A stretch of 64,000 nucleotides of DNA from Variovorax paradoxus (GTDB lineage Bacteria; Pseudomonadota; Gammaproteobacteria; Burkholderiales; Burkholderiaceae_C), in the NCBI RefSeq assembly GCF_018614915.1, contig NZ_JAGGNU010000077.1, positions 1 to 64,000 on the forward strand. The letters run 5' to 3'. Made by a program: the position numbers and the translations under genes. Each line of letters begins with the position of its first letter. Position 1 is the first letter of the stretch. The notes beneath the pieces are model-generated. The model searched no databases and was not told where the DNA came from. It saw nothing but the letters and a program-made list of their open reading frames with translations. This document shows, piece by piece, positions 1 through 8,642 of the stretch.

Positions 1-206
<206 letters not shown>

Positions 207-228
207 TCGAGCGAAAAGGAATATCACC

Positions 229-543
229 ATGGCCACCAAGCAAAAAATCCGCATCCGCCTCAAGGCGTTCGACTACAAGCTGATCGACCAGTCGGCCGCC
301 GAGATCGTGGACACCGCCAAGCGCACCGGCGCGATCGTCAAGGGCCCCGTGCCCCTGCCGACCCGTATGAAGCGTTTCGACATCCTGCGTTCGCCGCACG
401 TCAACAAGACGAGCCGCGACCAGTTCGAGATCCGCACCCACCAGCGCCTGATGGACATCGTCGACCCGACCGACAAGACCGTGGACGCGCTGATGAAGCT
501 CGACCTGCCGGCCGGCGTGGACGTCGAGATCAAGCTGCAATAA
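229..543 (+). CDS. rpsJ: 30S ribosomal protein S10
   Basis: S10 (104 residues, normal length) is a component of the small-subunit head and, as NusE, part of the transcription antitermination complex. The sequence begins [20 protein letters not shown] and contains the conserved [19 protein letters not shown] region. The ATG is preceded by an AAAAGGA Shine-Dalgarno sequence. It lies 22 bases behind tuf. Unlike the usual S10 operon, rpsJ is not followed by rplC. A terminator lies 24 bases downstream and two unrelated genes separate it from rplC by 2.4 kb. Confidence 0.99.
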   Translation: MATKQKIRIRLKAFDYKLIDQSAAEIVDTAKRTGAIVKGPVPLPTRMKRFDILRSPHVNKTSRDQFEIRTHQRLMDIVDPTDKTVDALMKLDLPAGVDVEIKLQ

Positions 544-567
544 GTAGCGTCGGTTACTTCATTCATC

Positions 568-606
568 AAAGCCCGCCTGCAGAAATGCCGGTGGGCTTTG
601 TTTTTT
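568..606 (+). terminator. Intrinsic terminator behind rpsJ
   Basis: A 10-bp stem (AAAGCCCGCC at 568-577 with GGTGGGCTTT at 590-599, one G-U pair) has a 12-base loop and is followed by G and six T residues at 601-606. This is a standard Rho-independent terminator. It implies that the tuf-rpsJ transcript ends here rather than continuing into rplC. Confidence 0.88.
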
Positions 607-672
607 GACACGTGGCTGTGGCATTCTCCGCGGGGCGGCGATCGGCCGGACATGAACGCTCAGAGGGCGAAG

Positions 673-2259
673 ATGAAGACTAAAAGGTGGCTCTTTCGAG
701 CCTTGGCAATGGCTGTCGCGGCGGTGCTCGGGGCGTGCGGCGGCGGAGGTGGGGGCGGTGGCGGCTTTCCGATCACGGGCCTGCCCGGTGCGACGACGAC
801 CGTCACGCTGAACGGCACCGTGACCTTCGATTCGGTGCCGAATACGACCGGTACGCTGAACTATTCGGCGATCTCGAGCAAGCCGGTTCGCGGCGCCGTG
901 GTCGAAATCGTCAACGGCGCCTCGGCGGTGCTGGCGACCGCGAGCACCGACGCCAACGGAGCGTATTCCGCTTCGGTTCCCTCGAACACGTCCGTCGTGG
1001 TGCGGGTCAAGGCGCAGATGCTGCAGGGCGGCTCGGGCGCGAGCTGGGACGTCAGCGTCCGCGACAACACCCAGTCCGATGCGATCTACGCGATGGAGAC
1101 GCCCACGTTCTCCACCGGTGCCGTTGCGGTCACGCGCGACGTCCATGCGCCCTCGGGCTGGGACGGTACGAGCTACGCCTCGACCCGGGTCGCAGGGCCT
1201 TTCGCGCTGCTCGACACGATCTATGCGACGCAGGCCAAGGTCCTCTCGGTGGCGCCGGGCACCGCCTTTCCGCTGTTGCGCGTGTTCTGGAGCGTCAACA
1301 ACGTGCCGGCGTCCGGTAATCTGGCGCTCGGGCAGATCGGAACGACCTTCTTCACCAACAGAAGCACGGGCCGCGCCATCTACGTGCTGGGCAAGGAGAA
1401 CGTCGATACCGACGAATACGATGCGCCCGTCGTGGCGCACGAGTGGGGCCATTACTACCAGTCGGCCTTCAGCCGCGACGATTCGCCGGGCGGCAGCCAT
1501 TCTCTTGGCGAGCTTCTCGATCGGCGGTTGGCGTTTTCGGAAGGCTGGGGCAATGCCTGGTCAGGCATTGCGCTGGGACGCAGCAACTACACCGATTCCG
1601 CCGGCCCGAGCCAGGCGCAGGGGGGCAACCTCAACCTGGCCGGAGGTGCGCCGTCCAATCCTGGCTGGTACCGGGAGGCCTCGATCCATTCGATCCTTTG
1701 GAACTTGAACAACCAGGTCGGATTCAAGCCGATTCATGACACTCTCACGGGACCCTTCAAGAACGGCGTGCCGGTGACCTCCATCCACCCGTTCGCGGCC
1801 GCTTTCCGCGCCGCCGCACCTGGAAGTGCTGCGGCCCTGAACACATTGCTCACCGGCCAGAACATCAGCGCCGCCCCCAACGATGCGTTTGGCACTTCGG
1901 AAACGAACAATGGGACCGTCGGCCTCGCGCTACCGATGTATACGACCGCGACCGTGGGCGGCGGCGGCACCTCTGCCTGCGTGACCAATCAGGCTGGGGC
2001 GAGCAACAAGCTGGGCAGCTATGTCTACCTGCGCTTCACGGCGCCCACGGGGCGCAGCTATGCCATCAGCGCCACCGGGCCTGCCGGCTCGGATCCAGAT
2101 TTCGTCGTCTATCAGGGCCGCCAGGTCGCCGATGCCAGCGCAGAAACGACCAACATCCAGACCGCCTCTGTCTCCCTCGCAGCGGGCGAGAGCGTTCTGG
2201 TTTTGAACGACTTCAACAACTTGTCGTCGAACACATGTTTCAACGTCACCATCCAATGA
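673..2259 (+). CDS. Predicted secreted lipoprotein with HExxH metalloprotease motif
   Basis: This 528-residue protein begins with a lipoprotein signal (LGAC, lipidated Cys22) followed by an unbroken run of nine glycines, so it should be anchored in the envelope and surface- or periplasm-facing. Residues about 70-115 resemble a carboxypeptidase-regulatory-like beta domain. HEWGH at 256-260 fits a zinc HExxH site, and E290 in FSEGWGNA, 30 residues later, is a possible third ligand as in gluzincins. The C-terminal 100 residues, with a DPDFVVYQ stretch, resemble a pre-peptidase C-terminal (PPC-like) domain. I chose ATG 673 because AGAGGG lies upstream; ATG 652 in the same frame lacks a good site. 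It sits between rpsJ and rplC and its stop overlaps the Shine-Dalgarno of the next gene. The peptidase family was not identified and activity is inferred. Confidence 0.75.
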   Translation: MKTKRWLFRALAMAVAAVLGACGGGGGGGGGFPITGLPGATTTVTLNGTVTFDSVPNTTGTLNYSAISSKPVRGAVVEIVNGASAVLATASTDANGAYSASVPSNTSVVVRVKAQMLQGGSGASWDVSVRDNTQSDAIYAMETPTFSTGAVAVTRDVHAPSGWDGTSYASTRVAGPFALLDTIYATQAKVLSVAPGTAFPLLRVFWSVNNVPASGNLALGQIGTTFFTNRSTGRAIYVLGKENVDTDEYDAPVVAHEWGHYYQSAFSRDDSPGGSHSLGELLDRRLAFSEGWGNAWSGIALGRSNYTDSAGPSQAQGGNLNLAGGAPSNPGWYREASIHSILWNLNNQVGFKPIHDTLTGPFKNGVPVTSIHPFAAAFRAAAPGSAAALNTLLTGQNISAAPNDAFGTSETNNGTVGLALPMYTTATVGGGGTSACVTNQAGASNKLGSYVYLRFTAPTGRSYAISATGPAGSDPDFVVYQGRQVADASAETTNIQTASVSLAAGESVLVLNDFNNLSSNTCFNVTIQ

Positions 2260-2270
2260 GGAGCCGATCC

Positions 2271-2783
2271 ATGCGTGCACACCGCGGCTTGGCAACCATC
2301 GTCGTCGCAGCGCTGGCGATGGGCGTGTCCTTGCAAGCCTGCGCCGATGGCAAACCAGGGCGCCACGACCTCAAGATGACGGCAGCGCCGGCGAAAACAA
2401 ACGGTTCCGGCGTGTCCGTGCAGTACCGCCTCGACGGCACGCCCCAGGCTGGAAGCGCCGTCTCCGTCGTGCTCAGCTTCGACGGCATCACCGATCCCGC
2501 GGGCGCCTCGTTCCGCCTGACGACCGACGGAGGCCTGACGCTGGTCGGCGGCGCCGGTGGAACACAGCCGTTGCCGGCCGGCCAGACGAGCACGCTGACC
2601 GTCCAGGTGGTGCCGGGCGCGGACGGCACCGGCTATCTCCACGTGTTCACGACGCAGCGAGGCGCCACCAGCGCCACCTCGGTCCCCGTCCAAGTCGGCA
2701 AGGCGCCTTCTGCCATGCCTGCCAGCGACGCGCTCAAGCAGACGCCGGACGGCGACAAGATCCGCGCCATGCCGGTGAAATAG
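2271..2783 (+). CDS. Small secreted protein or lipoprotein of unknown function
   Basis: This 170-residue protein has a signal peptide ending in LQAC, a weak lipobox, so it is either a lipoprotein or simply exported. The mature part is rich in Gly, Thr, Val and Ser with alternating hydrophobic residues, consistent with one or two Ig-like beta sandwiches. No family was recognised. The ATG at 2271 is preceded by AGGAG at 2259-2263, which overlaps the stop codon of the upstream HExxH lipoprotein. The two are therefore translationally coupled and probably work together, for example as protease and partner, inhibitor or substrate. That pairing is inferred only from position. Confidence 0.7.
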   Translation: MRAHRGLATIVVAALAMGVSLQACADGKPGRHDLKMTAAPAKTNGSGVSVQYRLDGTPQAGSAVSVVLSFDGITDPAGASFRLTTDGGLTLVGGAGGTQPLPAGQTSTLTVQVVPGADGTGYLHVFTTQRGATSATSVPVQVGKAPSAMPASDALKQTPDGDKIRAMPVK

Positions 2784-2812
2784 GGGCGCGCCGCGCGACT
2801 CTCTCCGGCTGC

Positions 2813-2842
2813 TTGCGCCTGCGGCCGTCCCCGGGCTATAAT
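2813..2842 (+). promoter_or_regulatory. Candidate sigma-70 promoter for the rplC-rpsQ operon
   Basis: TTGCGC at 2813-2818 and a perfect TATAAT at 2837-2842 are separated by 18 bases. The predicted transcript would have a leader of about 115-120 bases before the rplC ATG at 2968. It is the only near-consensus promoter noticed between the rpsJ terminator and rplC, so it probably drives the rest of the S10 operon independently of tuf-rpsJ. Confidence 0.75.
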
Positions 2843-2967
2843 CTTCGGCTCTGCCCAACTTGCGCCTTCTGGGTGCGGGCTGGAGCAGAACCTTATCAAC
2901 CTTCTTTCGCATACCAAACGCTGTCGCCAATTGAAGTGGCAGCGGCGGAAGTTTTGGAGAAAAACCA

Positions 2968-3648
2968 ATGAGTCTGAGCAACTCCCTCGGGTTGCTGGGC
3001 CGCAAGGTGGGGATGATGCGTCTCTTCACCGATGACGGGGATGCAGTTCCCGTCACGGTGGTGGATGTGTCGAACAACCGCGTGACCCAGATCAAATCCC
3101 AAGAGAACGATGGCTACGTCGCCCTGCAAGTGACGTTCGGTTCGCGCAAAGCGTCGCGCGTGACCAAGCCGGAAGCCGGCCACCTCGCCAAGGCGGGTGT
3201 CGAAGCTGGCGAAATCATCCAGGAATTCCGCGTGACCGCCGATACGGCAGGTCAGCACAAGGCCGGCGGCGTGATTGCCGCGGCGAGCGTGTTCGCGGTG
3301 GGCCAGAAGGTCGACGTGCAAGGTACCTCGATCGGCAAGGGCTTCGCCGGCACGATCAAGCGCCACAACATGAGCTCGCAGCGGGCGTCGCACGGCAACA
3401 GCCGTTCGCACAACGTTCCCGGTTCGATCGGCATGGCGCAGGATCCCGGCCGCGTGTTCCCGGGCAAGCGCATGACGGGCCACCTGGGCGACGTCACCGT
3501 GACGACCCAGAACCTCGACGTCATCCGTATCGACGAAGCGCGCCAGCTGCTTCTGATCAAGGGCGCGATCCCGGGCTCCAAGGGTGGCTTCGTCACCGTG
3601 CGTCCGGCCGTCAAGGCCAAGCCGCAAGCGGCTGAAGGAGCGAAGTAA
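2968..3648 (+). CDS. rplC: 50S ribosomal protein L3
   Basis: L3 (226 residues) is a primary 23S rRNA binding protein that reaches into the peptidyl transferase region. The family signature is clear: [10 protein letters not shown] near the N-terminus and the [18 protein letters not shown] loop. The Gln in that loop is the residue methylated in E. coli L3. A TTTTGGAG sequence precedes the ATG. The final codon TAA shares its last base with the ATG of rplD. Here rplC, not rpsJ, is the first gene of the operon. Confidence 0.99.
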   Translation: MSLSNSLGLLGRKVGMMRLFTDDGDAVPVTVVDVSNNRVTQIKSQENDGYVALQVTFGSRKASRVTKPEAGHLAKAGVEAGEIIQEFRVTADTAGQHKAGGVIAAASVFAVGQKVDVQGTSIGKGFAGTIKRHNMSSQRASHGNSRSHNVPGSIGMAQDPGRVFPGKRMTGHLGDVTVTTQNLDVIRIDEARQLLLIKGAIPGSKGGFVTVRPAVKAKPQAAEGAK

Positions 3649-4268
3649 TGCAACTCGAACTCCTGAACGAACAAGGCCAGGCCGCGTCGAAATACGACGC
3701 TCCCGAGACCGTGTTCGGCCGTGACTACAACGAAGACCTGGTTCACCAGATCGTTATCGCATTCCAGGCCAACGCACGCCAAGGCACGCGCGCCCAGAAG
3801 GACCGCGAACAGGTCAAGCACTCGACCAAGAAGCCTTTCAAGCAAAAGGGAACGGGCCGCGCCCGCGCCGGTATGACGTCCTCGCCGCTGTGGCGTGGGG
3901 GTGGCCGGATTTTCCCGAACATGCCCGACGAAAACTTCTCGCAGAAGATCAACAAGAAGATGTATCGCGCCGGCATGGCCGCCATCTTCTCGCAGCTCGC
4001 TCGCGAAGGCCGTCTGGCCGTGGTCGATTCGATCAAGGTCGATTCGCCCAAGACCAAGCCGCTGGCCGCCAAGTTCAAGGCGATGAATCTCGAGTCCGTG
4101 CTCGTGATCGCCGAAGAAGTCGACGAGAACCTGTACCTGGCCTCGCGCAACCTGGTGAACGTGCTCGTCGTCGAGCCGCGTTACGCCGACCCGGTGTCGC
4201 TGGTCCACTACAAGAAGGTGCTGGTCACCAAGGGCGCCGTCGACAAGCTCAAGGAGATGTTCGCATGA
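3648..4268 (+). CDS. rplD: 50S ribosomal protein L4
   Basis: L4 (206 residues) binds 23S rRNA and lines the peptide exit tunnel; in E. coli it also represses its own operon. The tunnel loop is recognisable from [14 protein letters not shown] and the [12 protein letters not shown] segment. It starts one base inside the rplC stop codon and ends with TGA overlapping the rplW ATG, so translation of the three genes is coupled. No E. coli-type L4 leader element was identified upstream of rplC. Confidence 0.99.
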   Translation: MQLELLNEQGQAASKYDAPETVFGRDYNEDLVHQIVIAFQANARQGTRAQKDREQVKHSTKKPFKQKGTGRARAGMTSSPLWRGGGRIFPNMPDENFSQKINKKMYRAGMAAIFSQLAREGRLAVVDSIKVDSPKTKPLAAKFKAMNLESVLVIAEEVDENLYLASRNLVNVLVVEPRYADPVSLVHYKKVLVTKGAVDKLKEMFA

Positions 4269-4600
4269 GCCGCATGAACCCGACTCCGCAGCAGCGTCAG
4301 TTCGACGAAGGTCGTCTGATGAGCGTTCTGGTCGCCCCGATCGTGTCCGAGAAGGCCACGATGGTTGGCGAGAAGTCGAACGCAGTCACTTTCAAGGTGT
4401 TGCAGGACGCCACCAAGCCCGAGATCAAGGCCGCCGTTGAACTGATGTTTAAGGTCGAAGTCCAGGGCGTCTCGGTGCTCAACACCAAGGGCAAGACCAA
4501 GCGCTTCGGCAAGTCCGTCGGCCGCCGCGACAACGTTCGCAAGGCCTATGTGACGCTGAAGGCCGGTCAAGAGCTCAACCTCGTTGGGGAAGGCGCTTAA
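4265..4600 (+). CDS. rplW: 50S ribosomal protein L23
   Basis: L23 (111 residues) sits at the tunnel exit and is the docking site for trigger factor and SRP. The conserved core runs from [12 protein letters not shown] to [19 protein letters not shown] chose the ATG at 4265 because it forms an ATGA overlap with the rplD stop and has AAGGAGA upstream. This gives about 18 extra N-terminal residues compared with an internal ATG at 4319, which would produce a protein of E. coli-like length. Confidence 0.97.
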   Translation: MSRMNPTPQQRQFDEGRLMSVLVAPIVSEKATMVGEKSNAVTFKVLQDATKPEIKAAVELMFKVEVQGVSVLNTKGKTKRFGKSVGRRDNVRKAYVTLKAGQELNLVGEGA

Positions 4601-4602
4601 TC

Positions 4603-5427
4603 ATGGCCGTCATCAAGATGAAACCCACTTCGCCGGGCCAACGCGGCGCGGTGAAGATTTCGCGGGACCACCTGTACAAGGGTGCGCCGCACGCTGCCCT
4701 GCTGGAACCCCAGTTCCAGAAGGCCGGCCGCAACAACAACGGTCACATCACGACCCGTCACAAGGGTGGTGGCCACAAGCACCACTACCGCGTGGTGGAC
4801 TTCGTGCGCAACAAGGACGGCATCCCGGCCAAGGTCGAACGCATCGAGTACGACCCGAACCGCACCGCCCACATCGCGCTCGTGTGCTACGCCGACGGCG
4901 AGCGCCGCTACATCATCGCCCCGCGCGGTCTGGAAGCCGGTGCAACGCTGCTGTCCGGTTCGGAAGCCCCGATCCGCGCCGGCAACACGCTGCCGATCCG
5001 CAACATCCCCGTGGGTTCAACGATCCATTGCATCGAACTGCAGCCCGGCAAGGGCGCGCAGATCGCCCGCTCGGCCGGTACCTCGGCCACGCTGCTGGCC
5101 CGCGAAGGCGTCTACGCCCAGGTCCGCATGCGCTCGGGCGAAGTTCGCCGCGTGCACGTCGAGTGCCGCGCGACCATCGGTGAAGTCGCCAACGAAGAAC
5201 ACAGCCTGCGCCAGCTCGGCAAGGCCGGTGTGAAGCGCTGGATGGGTATCCGCCCGACCGTTCGCGGTGTGGTGATGAACCCGGTCGACCACCCGCACGG
5301 CGGCGGCGAAGGCAAGACCGGCGAAGGCCGCCATCCTGTCGATCCGTGGGGCAATCTCACCAAGGGTTATCGCACCCGTAACAACAAGCGCACGCAGGTC
5401 TTCATCGTGTCGCGTCGCAAGAAGTAA
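4603..5427 (+). CDS. rplB: 50S ribosomal protein L2
   Basis: L2 (274 residues, typical length) is a core 23S rRNA binding protein needed for subunit association and peptidyl transfer. The conserved C-terminal region [20 protein letters not shown] contains the functionally important histidine. It starts 2 bases after the rplW stop. Codon use and GC content match the rest of the operon. Confidence 0.99.
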   Translation: MAVIKMKPTSPGQRGAVKISRDHLYKGAPHAALLEPQFQKAGRNNNGHITTRHKGGGHKHHYRVVDFVRNKDGIPAKVERIEYDPNRTAHIALVCYADGERRYIIAPRGLEAGATLLSGSEAPIRAGNTLPIRNIPVGSTIHCIELQPGKGAQIARSAGTSATLLAREGVYAQVRMRSGEVRRVHVECRATIGEVANEEHSLRQLGKAGVKRWMGIRPTVRGVVMNPVDHPHGGGEGKTGEGRHPVDPWGNLTKGYRTRNNKRTQVFIVSRRKK

Positions 5428-5438
5428 GGGACAGCACA

Positions 5439-5717
5439 ATGACTCGCTCTCTCAAAAAAGGTCCCTTCGTCGACCACCACCTGGTGGCCAAGGCCGACAA
5501 GGCCGTGACGACCAAGGATAAGAAGCCGATCAAGACCTGGTCGCGCCGCTCGATGGTCCTGCCCGAGTTCATCGGCCTGACCATCGCCGTGCACAACGGC
5601 AAGCAGCACGTGCCCGTGTACATCACCGACCAGATGGTCGGCCACAAGCTCGGCGAATTTGCGCTCACGCGCACGTTCAAGGGGCACCCCGCGGACAAGA
5701 AAGTCCAGAAGAAGTAA
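5439..5717 (+). CDS. rpsS: 30S ribosomal protein S19
   Basis: S19 (92 residues) forms a head complex with S13 in the small subunit. The [12 protein letters not shown] start and the [15 protein letters not shown] segment are diagnostic. It starts 11 bases after rplB behind an AAGGGAC site, within the continuous operon. Confidence 0.99.
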   Translation: MTRSLKKGPFVDHHLVAKADKAVTTKDKKPIKTWSRRSMVLPEFIGLTIAVHNGKQHVPVYITDQMVGHKLGEFALTRTFKGHPADKKVQKK

Positions 5718-5726
5718 GGAACGACC

Positions 5727-6059
5727 ATGTCTGAAACACGTGCAGTCCTCCGCGGCGTCCGCCTCTCGGTCGACAAGGGCCGTCTGGTCGCCGACCTGAT
5801 CCGCGGCAAGAAGGTCGATCAAGCGCTCAACATCCTGCAGTTCACGCAGAAGAAGGCCGCTGTGATCGTCAAGAAGGTGCTCGAGTCGGCGATCGCCAAC
5901 GCCGAGCACAACGACGGTGCCGACATCGACGAGCTGAAGGTCAAGACCATCTACGTCGAGCAAGGCGCCACGCTCAAGCGCTTCACCGCGCGCGCCAAGG
6001 GTCGCGGCAATCGCATCAGCAAGCCCACGTGCCATGTGTACGTGACGGTTGGCAACTAA
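5727..6059 (+). CDS. rplV: 50S ribosomal protein L22
   Basis: L22 (110 residues) lines the exit tunnel opposite L4; its loop is where erythromycin-resistance changes occur in other bacteria. The [16 protein letters not shown] helix and the [14 protein letters not shown] loop are typical. It follows rpsS after 9 bases, with AAGGAAC upstream of the ATG. Confidence 0.99.
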   Translation: MSETRAVLRGVRLSVDKGRLVADLIRGKKVDQALNILQFTQKKAAVIVKKVLESAIANAEHNDGADIDELKVKTIYVEQGATLKRFTARAKGRGNRISKPTCHVYVTVGN

Positions 6060-6073
6060 AAGGCCGGAAGACT

Positions 6074-7000
6074 ATGGGACAGAAAATCCACCCGACCGGC
6101 TTCCGCCTCGCGGTCAGCCGCAACTGGTCCAGCCGCTGGTACGCCAGCAACCGCGATTTCGCGGGCATGCTGGCCGAAGACATCAAGGTGCGCGAGTACC
6201 TGAAGAAGAAGCTCAAGAACGCGTCGGTTTCGCGCGTGCTGATCGAGCGTCCCGCCAAGAACGCGCGCATCACGATCTACTCGGCACGTCCGGGCGTCGT
6301 GATCGGCAAGAAGGGCGAAGACATCGAGAACCTCAAGCGCGAACTCGGCAAGCAGCTGGGCGTGCCGGTGGCAGTGAACATCGAGGAAGTGCGCAAGCCC
6401 GAAATCGATGCGCAGCTGATCGCCGACAGCATCACGCAGCAGCTCGAGAAGCGGATCATGTTCCGCCGCGCCATGAAGCGTGCGATGCAGAACGCCATGC
6501 GTCTGGGTGCCCAGGGCATCAAGATCATGTCGTCCGGCCGCCTGAACGGCATCGAAATCGCGCGTTGCGAGTGGTACCGCGAAGGTCGCGTGCCGCTTCA
6601 CACGCTGCGCGCCGACATCGACTACGGCACCTCGGAAGCCAAGACCACCTACGGCGTCATCGGCGTCAAGGTCTGGGTCTACAAGGGCGACACGCTGGGC
6701 CGCAACGACCTGCCGGCCGTCGAGACGCCGCGTCCTGAAGAAGAGCGTCGCCCGCGTGGCCCGCGCCGCGATGGCCGCCCCGGTGGCGATCGTCCCGGCT
6801 CCGACCGCCGCGGCCCCGGCCCGCGCGCTGGTGCCCGTGGTCCGATCGGCGGCAACGTCGCTCCGGCCGACGGCAGCGACAAGCCCGCAGAAGCCACCGG
6901 TGGTGCTCCGGCAGCACCGGGTGCAGACTCGAAACCCGCCGTTAAGCGCGTGCGCAAGCCCGCGCCAGCTGCAGCAGCTGACGGTGCCAAGAACGAGTGA
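6074..7000 (+). CDS. rpsC: 30S ribosomal protein S3 with long C-terminal extension
   Basis: S3 is part of the mRNA entry channel of the small subunit. The first 215 or so residues are standard: [12 protein letters not shown], a KH domain with [12 protein letters not shown], and the C-terminal RNA-binding domain ending near [11 protein letters not shown]. After that comes an extension of about 90 residues. It is first rich in Arg, Gly, Asp and Pro (about 220-260), then in Ala, Pro, Gly and Lys. This makes the protein 308 residues against 233 in E. coli. The extension looks disordered and keeps the reading frame and codon bias of the gene. ATG 6074 is preceded by a GGAAG site. Confidence 0.98.
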   Translation: MGQKIHPTGFRLAVSRNWSSRWYASNRDFAGMLAEDIKVREYLKKKLKNASVSRVLIERPAKNARITIYSARPGVVIGKKGEDIENLKRELGKQLGVPVAVNIEEVRKPEIDAQLIADSITQQLEKRIMFRRAMKRAMQNAMRLGAQGIKIMSSGRLNGIEIARCEWYREGRVPLHTLRADIDYGTSEAKTTYGVIGVKVWVYKGDTLGRNDLPAVETPRPEEERRPRGPRRDGRPGGDRPGSDRRGPGPRAGARGPIGGNVAPADGSDKPAEATGGAPAAPGADSKPAVKRVRKPAPAAAADGAKNE

Positions 7001-7028
7001 TCGTTCTTAGATCCACGGAGTAACAAAC

Positions 7029-7445
7029 ATGCTGCAACCTGCACGCAGAAAGTTCCGCAAGGAACAAAAGGGCCGCAACACCGGCATCGCGACCCGCGGC
7101 AACGCGGTGTCCTTCGGTGACTTCGGCCTGAAGTCGATCGACCGCGGCCGCCTGACGGCGCGCCAGATCGAAGCCGCTCGTCGCGCGATCTCGCGCCACG
7201 TCAAGCGCGGTGGCCGCATCTGGATTCGCGTGTTCCCCGACAAGCCGATCTCCCACAAGCCCGCCGAAGTGCGGATGGGTAACGGCAAGGGCAACCCCGA
7301 GTACTACGTCGCCGAGATTCAGCCTGGCAAGGTGATCTACGAGATCGTCGGCGTGCCCGAAGAACTCGCCCGCGAAGCGTTCCGCCTGGCTGCTGCCAAG
7401 CTGCCGCTGCGCACCACCTTCGTCGCGCGCCAGCTCGGCGCCTGA
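7029..7445 (+). CDS. rplP: 50S ribosomal protein L16
   Basis: L16 (138 residues) binds near the A site and helps to position aminoacyl-tRNA. It begins [17 protein letters not shown] and contains the conserved RIFPDKP-like segment (here [20 protein letters not shown]) with the invariant arginine region. It starts 28 bases after rpsC behind a GGAG site. Confidence 0.99.
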   Translation: MLQPARRKFRKEQKGRNTGIATRGNAVSFGDFGLKSIDRGRLTARQIEAARRAISRHVKRGGRIWIRVFPDKPISHKPAEVRMGNGKGNPEYYVAEIQPGKVIYEIVGVPEELAREAFRLAAAKLPLRTTFVARQLGA

Positions 7446-7460
7446 TCGAGGAGAACACTC

Positions 7461-7718
7461 ATGGCAACACGTAAGAAGAAGGACGCCGCGGCCACGCCGG
7501 CCAAGGTGTCGAAGGCTGCAACGCTGCGCGACAAGGACGTCGCCGGCCTGCAGACCGAAATCAAGGATCTGCAGAAGGCCCATTTCGGCCTGCGCATGCA
7601 GAAGGCCACGCAACAACTGTCGAACACGTCGACGCTGCGCGTCACGCGCCGCGACATCGCGCGTGCCAAGACCATTCTTGCGCAGAAGCAGCAGCAAGAA
7701 ACCCAAGCCGCCAAGTAA
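7461..7718 (+). CDS. rpmC: 50S ribosomal protein L29 with N-terminal extension
   Basis: L29 lies beside L23 at the tunnel exit. The coiled-coil core ([20 protein letters not shown]...[12 protein letters not shown]...[13 protein letters not shown]) starts at about residue 21. It is preceded by a Lys/Ala-rich segment, so the protein has 85 residues instead of the usual 60-65. The GAGGAG site before ATG 7461 is strong and no other start codon fits better, so the extension appears genuine. Confidence 0.96.
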   Translation: MATRKKKDAAATPAKVSKAATLRDKDVAGLQTEIKDLQKAHFGLRMQKATQQLSNTSTLRVTRRDIARAKTILAQKQQQETQAAK

Positions 7719-7727
7719 GGAGTGAAC

Positions 7728-7997
7728 ATGACGGAAGCTAAAAAATCCCTCAAGCGCACCTTGATCGGCAAGGTGGTCAGCGACAAGCGCGAGAAGACCG
7801 TGACCGTGCTGGTCGAGCGTCGTGTGAAGCACGAGCTCTACGGCAAGATCGTGGCCAAGACGAGCAAGTACCACGCCCACGACGAAAAGGGCGAGTACAA
7901 GCTGGGCGACACCATCGAGATCACCGAAAGCCGGCCGATCTCGAAGTCGAAGAACTGGGTCGTGACCCGCCTGGTCGAAAAGGCCGTTCTGGTCTGA
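7728..7997 (+). CDS. rpsQ: 30S ribosomal protein S17
   Basis: S17 (89 residues) is an OB-fold primary binder of 16S rRNA. The [19 protein letters not shown] start and the [19 protein letters not shown] region are typical. ATG 7728 was chosen over GTG 7722 because AAGGAG overlaps the GTG and is correctly spaced for the ATG. It is the last gene of the operon; rplN does not follow. Confidence 0.98.
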   Translation: MTEAKKSLKRTLIGKVVSDKREKTVTVLVERRVKHELYGKIVAKTSKYHAHDEKGEYKLGDTIEITESRPISKSKNWVVTRLVEKAVLV

Positions 7998-8023
7998 TCC
8001 CCGGCGCACAGCCAAAGCGAAAG

Positions 8024-8053
8024 CGGCCCACAATGTGGGCCGTTTTTCTTTTT
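8024..8053 (+). terminator. Intrinsic terminator of the S10 operon
   Basis: CGGCCCAC at 8024-8031 pairs perfectly with GTGGGCCG at 8035-8042 around an AAT loop. It is followed by five T, one C and five T (8043-8053). This is a strong Rho-independent terminator 26 bases after rpsQ. It separates the ribosomal genes from the peroxiredoxin gene. Confidence 0.92.
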
Positions 8054-8067
8054 CAGGAGCACTTCAG

Positions 8068-8574
8068 ATGATCAAAGTCGGCGACACCCTTCCTCCAGCG
8101 ACCCTGCAGGAATATTCCGAAGTCGAAGGCGAGGCCTGCAGCATCGGACCGAACCCGGTCGACGTCACCAAGGCGGCCGCAGGCAAGACCATCGCGCTGT
8201 TCGCACTGCCCGGCGCCTTCACGCCGACCTGCTCGGCCAAGCACGTGCCGGGCTATGTGCAGCACTTCGACGACTTCAAGGCCGCCGGCGTGGATGAGAT
8301 CTGGTGCGTGAGCGTCAACGACGCCTTTGTCATGGGCGCCTGGGCGCGCGACCAGAAGACCGGCACCAAGGTGCGCATGCTGGCCGACGGCAGTGGCGCC
8401 TTCGCGAATGCGACCGGCCTCACGCTGGACCTGACGGCACGCGGCATGGGTGTGCGCAGCAACCGCTACTCGATGCTCGTGAAGGACGGCAAGGTCGCGG
8501 CGCTCAACGTCGAAGCGCCGGGCAAGTTCGAAGTCAGCGACGCAGACACCCTGCTGGCTCAAGCCAAGGGCTGA
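8068..8574 (+). CDS. Peroxiredoxin of the Prx5 type
   Basis: This 168-residue protein reduces hydrogen peroxide and organic hydroperoxides in the cytoplasm. The peroxidatic cysteine is Cys55 in the family motif PGAFTPTCSAKHVPGY, and the RYSMLVKDGKV stretch near the C-terminus is also typical of Prx5 and hybrid Prx proteins. No fused glutaredoxin domain is present, so it should use external glutathione/glutaredoxin or thioredoxin. AGGAG at 8056-8060 precedes ATG 8068. The gene starts 14 bases after the S10 operon terminator and is convergent with the acetyltransferase gene downstream. Confidence 0.93.
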   Translation: MIKVGDTLPPATLQEYSEVEGEACSIGPNPVDVTKAAAGKTIALFALPGAFTPTCSAKHVPGYVQHFDDFKAAGVDEIWCVSVNDAFVMGAWARDQKTGTKVRMLADGSGAFANATGLTLDLTARGMGVRSNRYSMLVKDGKVAALNVEAPGKFEVSDADTLLAQAKG

Positions 8575-8595
8575 TCCACCTCTGCTGCTTTGGCG

Positions 8596-8642
8596 CGAAA
8601 CACCGGCCGGCTACACGAAGTGAGCCAACCGGGGGTGAGCTA
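8596..8642 (-). repeat. Comamonadaceae-type 3'-end repeat, short copy C
   Basis: This is a shortened copy of the repeat described in the findings. Read on the minus strand, the acetyltransferase stop codon TAG is followed at once by CTCACCCCC, then GCTCACTTCGTGTAGCC, and then a piece of the distal block (GGTGTTTC). The central G/C hairpin found in copies A, B and D is missing. It occupies nearly all of the space between the convergent peroxiredoxin and acetyltransferase genes. Confidence 0.7.

Noticed and set aside
747-770. Gly-codon tract in the HExxH lipoprotein as a possible phase-variation site
   Set aside because: The tract is made of mixed GGN codons; the longest G run is only five bases, too short and irregular for slipped-strand switching.
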